From contig DEJH01000070.1 of NCBI GenBank assembly GCA_002353275.1, positions 1-26,614 of the forward strand: 26,614 nt of DNA. Direction: 5' to 3'. Source of the stretch: Caryophanales bacterium UBA2753 (GTDB lineage Bacteria; Bacillota_I; Bacilli_A; RFN20; CAG-826). A model generated the notes under the pieces. That model was not told the DNA's origin. It worked only from the letters and a program-made list of their open reading frames with translations, and did no database searches. Both the position numbers and the translations under genes were made by a program. Positions 23,269 through 26,614 of this stretch are shown here, in pieces (position 1 is the stretch's first letter; every line of letters begins with the position of its first letter).

Positions 23269-23291
23269 TTAAAAAAATAGAGCTTTAAAAT
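23264..23291 (+). promoter_or_regulatory. Candidate promoter of the DUF349 gene
   Basis: TTGATT (23264-23269) and TAAAAT (23286-23291) are 16 nt apart, giving a start near 23298, about 20 nt before the ATG at 23319. In such AT-rich DNA the match is only suggestive. Confidence 0.4.
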
Positions 23292-23308
23292 ATATAAGTG
23301 TATGAATT

Positions 23309-23312
23309 GGAG
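23309..23312 (+). promoter_or_regulatory. Ribosome binding site that fixes the DUF349 start
   Basis: GGAG lies 6 nt before the ATG at 23319. An earlier in-frame GTG at 23298 would place it inside the gene. Confidence 0.7.
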
Positions 23313-23318
23313 AACAAT

Positions 23319-24206
23319 ATGACAAAACAACAATTTATCAATTTAGCAAACGAGTTACTCGAAGCCGAGAACTTAGAAAATCGAGACGAAGATTTAAAAC
23401 GTTTAAAAAGGGAATATAAGTATATCACTAGTCGAGATGCTGAAACTTATCATGATCAAGAAGAGACTAACAAAGTAATTGCTGTATATAACGAACTTGT
23501 TAAAAAAGAACCAAAATTATTAATTTCTGCCGCTGATGAAAAAAGAACAATCATTGAAAAAGCAAAAAAGTTATTAGATAAACGCGAAATTAACGCTGCT
23601 AGTAAAGAATTAGAAGTGTTAAGTGAAGAGTTTAGAAAAACTGGAAGAACCTCTTCTAAAGAATTAGATGATGAGCTCTGGAATGAATTTAGACAAATTA
23701 AAGATGAATTCTATTCGAAACGTCGAGCGTTCTATGAAGAATTAAATAATTTAAACGCTGAAAAAAGAGCAAAGAAAGAAGACATTATTGAAAGAGCAAA
23801 AGCCCTCGTTGAAAATGAAAAGAACATCAAAGAAGCAACTTCTAAGATGGATGAATTAAGAAAAGAATGGAAAGAAGTCGGCTATTCTGGAAGAGGCGAT
23901 GAACGTTTATGGAATGAATTTGCTAAGGTAATGGATGATTTCCAAGCGAAGAAAAAAGAACACCGTCACGAGATGGTTAAACTCTTTGAAGAAAGAGCAA
24001 ATAAAAAAGAAGAATTAATCAAAAGAGCGAAGATCCTACTTGCTAATTCCGAATTTTCCAAAGAAGAAATCGAAAAAGTTAAAGGATTAAGAAGCGAATA
24101 TAAATCAATCGGATTTGCCGGAAAAGAAAAAGAAGATGATTTATATCAAAGATTCAATGAAGTGATTCAAAAATACTTCGAAGAAATGAAATTCTATAAA
24201 GACTAG
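23319..24206 (+). CDS. DUF349 domain protein, three repeats
   Basis: The 295-residue, highly charged, helical protein carries three copies of DUF349 at about 73-140, 151-215 and 229-291, each with the pattern 'ELW/RLW-NEF...F-K-x2' and a W/Y-K-x-[IV]-G turn (clearest in WKEVGYSGRGDERLWNEF, 184-201). The N-terminal 66 residues are a degenerate helical segment. There is no signal peptide or membrane helix, so it is cytoplasmic and probably forms long coiled bundles. DUF349 has no well-established function; family members are found in several phyla. It is the only plus-strand gene here, divergent from lepB and convergent with the leucine-rich-repeat gene. The start ATG follows a good GGAG site. 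A terminator overlaps its stop codon. Confidence 0.85.
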   Translation: MTKQQFINLANELLEAENLENRDEDLKRLKREYKYITSRDAETYHDQEETNKVIAVYNELVKKEPKLLISAADEKRTIIEKAKKLLDKREINAASKELEVLSEEFRKTGRTSSKELDDELWNEFRQIKDEFYSKRRAFYEELNNLNAEKRAKKEDIIERAKALVENEKNIKEATSKMDELRKEWKEVGYSGRGDERLWNEFAKVMDDFQAKKKEHRHEMVKLFEERANKKEELIKRAKILLANSEFSKEEIEKVKGLRSEYKSIGFAGKEKEDDLYQRFNEVIQKYFEEMKFYKD

Positions 24207-24229
24207 ACCCTAAAGGGTCTTTCTTTTTT
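24205..24229 (+). terminator. Rho-independent terminator of the DUF349 gene
   Basis: AGACCC-TAAA-GGGTCT forms a 6-bp stem and is followed by TTCTTTTTT. The stem begins inside the TAG stop codon. On the minus strand the same hairpin lacks a good T-tract, so it does not clearly serve the convergent gene. Confidence 0.85.
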
Positions 24230-26243
24230 ATCTATGATAATCCCACTCTACTTGGCAAGATGAATAATTCCAGTTACTTTCCCAAGTAGATGGTAAAGAA
24301 GAGGCTTCACAATTTAAGACACAGGTTGTCTTACAACCAGAAAAAGCGTAGTTCATAATTTTTGAACAAGATAAAGGAATAATAACCGAAGCTAATGAAA
24401 TATTATCTCTAAAGGCATAAGTACCAATATATGTAACCGAATTACCTAGATCGATAGTTTTTAAGATACCATTCCCAGAGAAAGCATAATTAGCGATTTT
24501 AATATTAGAAATTTCTTCGATTTCATCAGGAACAACAAGGTTAGTCGCTAATGAGCCATCAACTAAACCAAGGATATAGATGGTGTCAGTCACTCCATTA
24601 GACGCTTTAGCGTATCTAAATTCACCACTTACTCCGCTAGAAACATAATCATAGATAAATTGTTTATTGTTACTAGAAGAGCCAGACCAATAACTCACCC
24701 ATCCACTTTGATTAACGCTAGATTCAATTAATAAAGATACACGTCCGCCACAGTCAAATGCGTATGCACCAATTGAAGTAACGCCAATTGGAATGACGAT
24801 TTCTCTTAATGAACTACATCCATTAAATCCAAAGGTTGAAATGGTAGTTAAACTTGATGGCATATTAATCGATTTAAGAGAACTACATCCATCAAATCCA
24901 TGAGAACCAATGGTAGTAACTCCATCATGAAGTATGACTGTTTCTAAAGAAGAACAATTATAGAAACAATATGAAGAAATGGATTTAACTCCACTACCTA
25001 AATCAATTGATTTAAGTCCAGGTAAACCACTAAATAAATAAGATGTCAAACGGATATCACTAATTCCATCAAACTCATTTGGAATCACAATATTTGGTTT
25101 TGATTTTGCACTTTCCTTTAATCCAGTTATAGTAACGTAATTATTTCCCATGTAGGATTGAACGACATAATTAAAATCATCAGTTCCTTCTAAAGAAACA
25201 AAATCATAATAGATAGGTTGTGTATTTTTCCAATAACTATTCCAACCAGAAGAAGCACTATGAGCGCTTGTGTAGATTGTTAACTTTGGACAAGTATAAA
25301 ACGCATAACTATTAATAGTTGTTGTTGTACTAGGGATAAAAACATATGAAAGGTTGTCACACCCATCAAAAGCACTACCATAAATATTAGTTACACTATT
25401 AGGGATTTCGATCTTTGTTAAAGAATCGCAATCTTCAAATGCATGAGATCCAATAAGAGTTAAGGAATTAGAGAAAGTGACACTATTTAAATTAGGGCAC
25501 TTATAAAAAGCGTAATCTCCGATACGAGTAATGCCACTAATATCGACATTTCTAATATTTACATTTTCTCTAAATAGGTTCTCACGAATTCTAACATCAT
25601 TAATTCCTTCAATAACACTAGGAACTGTGTAGCTTTCTAATTGAGAAGTAGCGTCACTTAATTTCATGATAATGACATTATCATTTCCACTGACACGTCT
25701 AGTTACATAAGTAAATTCATCAGCTTCCACAAGTTTAGTGCAGCAAGTATAACAAGGAGTGCTACCACGCCAATTAGTACCCCAAGAAGGTTCAGAATCA
25801 TGTTCAATACAAATATACGCATATGAATTAATTGTGTAAAAAGCGTATTGTTCAACCTTAGTAACCGAAATAGGAATATAAACTTGATATAAGGATTTAT
25901 TACTTTCAAAGGCACACATCTCTATGGTTAAGCATGTCGTTGGAATATATAATTTCTTAAGGTTACAAGAATCGAAAGCGTATTTTTCAATTTTGACTAA
26001 TCCATCGCTTAGATTTACTTCTTTTAAATTAGAGCAATTATAAAAACTATATTGAGGAATTGTTTTGATTGTACTAGGAATAGTGACACTAGTAATGTTA
26101 GTGTCCTCTCTAGCGAAATCCGCTCCAAGTGTTGTTACTTGCTTATCTTCAAAAACAGATGGAATTATGATTTCAGTAGCTAATTTTCCTTTTGGAGTTA
26201 AAGAAACTTGATATGTATCATCTTCATTAAGAGAAAATACAAA
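24228..26243 (-). repeat. Four super-repeats of about 180 residues in the LRR protein
   Basis: Units begin at about 26243, 25715, 25175 and 24620 and are 176, 180, 185 and about 131 codons long. Each opens with an 'F-x-Y/F' strand (FVFSLNED, FTYVTRR, FNYVVQS, FRYAKAS), a V-x-I-x-G/L strand, a [IV]-[IV]-P-x-x-x-x-x-[IV]-[ST]-x-[IV] strand, then several leucine-rich repeats, and closes with a tryptophan pair such as SGWNSYW. The last unit has about two fewer leucine-rich repeats. Confidence 0.75.
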
Positions 26244-26614
26244 ATTATCAATTCCCCATTTAGCGTTAACTACATTTGTGTTCGTATATGTCCAAATACC
26301 AGAATTAGGAATAACAGTGGTTTCATCTATATACCAACCTAAAAAGTCATATCCTGAGAAAGTTGGTTCCCCAAAATCATAATTATCACCATAGGTGAAG
26401 GTAATTTCTTGATCAGGTTCACCATTATTTGCTTTTACTAAAACAGTATTTTCAATTAAGTGTTCCGAGAAAATTGGTCTAGTGGAAATAGATTGAGTAA
26501 TTGAAGTTAAATCTTTATCCCATCCTTCAAAAACATAATAATGAGAAGAAGTAGATGGTTTAGTTGGGGTAGTTCCAACATAAGAAGCGCTTTCTTGATA
26601 ATGGACGGAATCAG
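24228..26614 (-). CDS. Secreted leucine-rich-repeat (BspA-type) protein, 3' part
   Basis: The frame is open from the right window edge to a TAA at 24228-24230, 794 residues visible; the N-terminus lies outside. An ATG at 25919 is internal, not the start. From the visible N-side: two Listeria-Bacteroides (Flg_new/InlB B-type) repeats, at residues about 5-52 (VFEGWD...) and 57-119 (GYDFLGWY... VNAKW), then BspA-like leucine-rich repeats of about 23 residues (pattern V-x-I-P-x-x-V-x-x-I-G-x-x-A-F-x-x-C-x-x-L) arranged in four super-repeats. Such proteins are surface-exposed and bind host or microbial ligands. It ends at WDYHR directly after the last repeat: no LPXTG, membrane helix or other anchor is present, so attachment, if any, must come from the unseen part. 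It converges with the DUF349 gene. Confidence 0.88.
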   Translation of the reverse strand, partial: DSVHYQESASYVGTTPTKPSTSSHYYVFEGWDKDLTSITQSISTRPIFSEHLIENTVLVKANNGEPDQEITFTYGDNYDFGEPTFSGYDFLGWYIDETTVIPNSGIWTYTNTNVVNAKWGIDNFVFSLNEDDTYQVSLTPKGKLATEIIIPSVFEDKQVTTLGADFAREDTNITSVTIPSTIKTIPQYSFYNCSNLKEVNLSDGLVKIEKYAFDSCNLKKLYIPTTCLTIEMCAFESNKSLYQVYIPISVTKVEQYAFYTINSYAYICIEHDSEPSWGTNWRGSTPCYTCCTKLVEADEFTYVTRRVSGNDNVIIMKLSDATSQLESYTVPSVIEGINDVRIRENLFRENVNIRNVDISGITRIGDYAFYKCPNLNSVTFSNSLTLIGSHAFEDCDSLTKIEIPNSVTNIYGSAFDGCDNLSYVFIPSTTTTINSYAFYTCPKLTIYTSAHSASSGWNSYWKNTQPIYYDFVSLEGTDDFNYVVQSYMGNNYVTITGLKESAKSKPNIVIPNEFDGISDIRLTSYLFSGLPGLKSIDLGSGVKSISSYCFYNCSSLETVILHDGVTTIGSHGFDGCSSLKSINMPSSLTTISTFGFNGCSSLREIVIPIGVTSIGAYAFDCGGRVSLLIESSVNQSGWVSYWSGSSSNNKQFIYDYVSSGVSGEFRYAKASNGVTDTIYILGLVDGSLATNLVVPDEIEEISNIKIANYAFSGNGILKTIDLGNSVTYIGTYAFRDNISLASVIIPLSCSKIMNYAFSGCKTTCVLNCEASSLPSTWESNWNYSSCQVEWDYHR

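Overview
The window looks like chromosomal DNA of an AT-rich bacterium of the Bacillota (class Bacilli, on the side of the small-genome, Mollicutes-like or RF39/Izemoplasmatales-type lineages). The evidence is PolC-type DNA polymerase III and the block lepB-rbgA-rnhB-dprA-topA-xerC / rpsB-tsf-pyrH-frr / uppS-cdsA-dxr-rseP-polC, which keeps the order known from Bacillus subtilis. The genetic code appears standard: TGA ends dxr and rbgA (both in ATGA overlaps) and tryptophan is TGG, so this is not a code-4 mollicute. The exact taxon is inferred only.

Layout. Apart from one gene, everything is on the minus strand, so transcription runs from high to low coordinates. At the right edge (24228 to beyond 26614) lies the 3' part of a large secreted leucine-rich-repeat protein with Listeria-Bacteroides repeats and a higher-order repeat of about 180 residues. 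A three-repeat DUF349 coiled-coil gene (23319-24206, plus strand) converges on it and has its own terminator. Between the DUF349 gene and lepB is a divergent promoter region with a 16-bp palindrome. Then follow lepB-rbgA-rnhB-dprA (20168-23215), topA with its own promoter and terminator (17951-20104), xerC, and rpsB-tsf behind an extended -10 promoter and a structured leader. After a terminator come pyrH-frr. After a second terminator comes the long tail uppS-cdsA-dxr-rseP-polC.

The left 4.5 kb is accessory. Directly behind polC comes tRNA-Pro(CGG), a DUF1624/HGSNAT-like membrane acyltransferase, an acyl-adenylate-forming ligase, tRNA-Leu(CAG), a lipoprotein of the calcineurin-like phosphoesterase fold, and an unrecognised eight-helix membrane protein. 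Gaps are 2-24 nt, so the tRNAs punctuate what looks like one transcript.

How it works together. The core genes serve translation (S2, EF-Ts, RRF, RbgA, tRNAs), DNA replication and topology (PolC, TopA, XerC, RNase HII, DprA), pyrimidine nucleotides (PyrH), and envelope and isoprenoid biogenesis (UppS, CdsA, Dxr, RseP, LepB). The accessory genes suggest envelope or extracellular chemistry. No CRISPR array, transposon or rRNA is visible, and no stretch longer than 300 bases lacks a gene. I see no clearly new defence-type system. The best candidates for a second look are the tRNA-punctuated acyl-transfer operon, the rpsB leader, the insertion in the site-2 protease, and the super-repeat surface protein.
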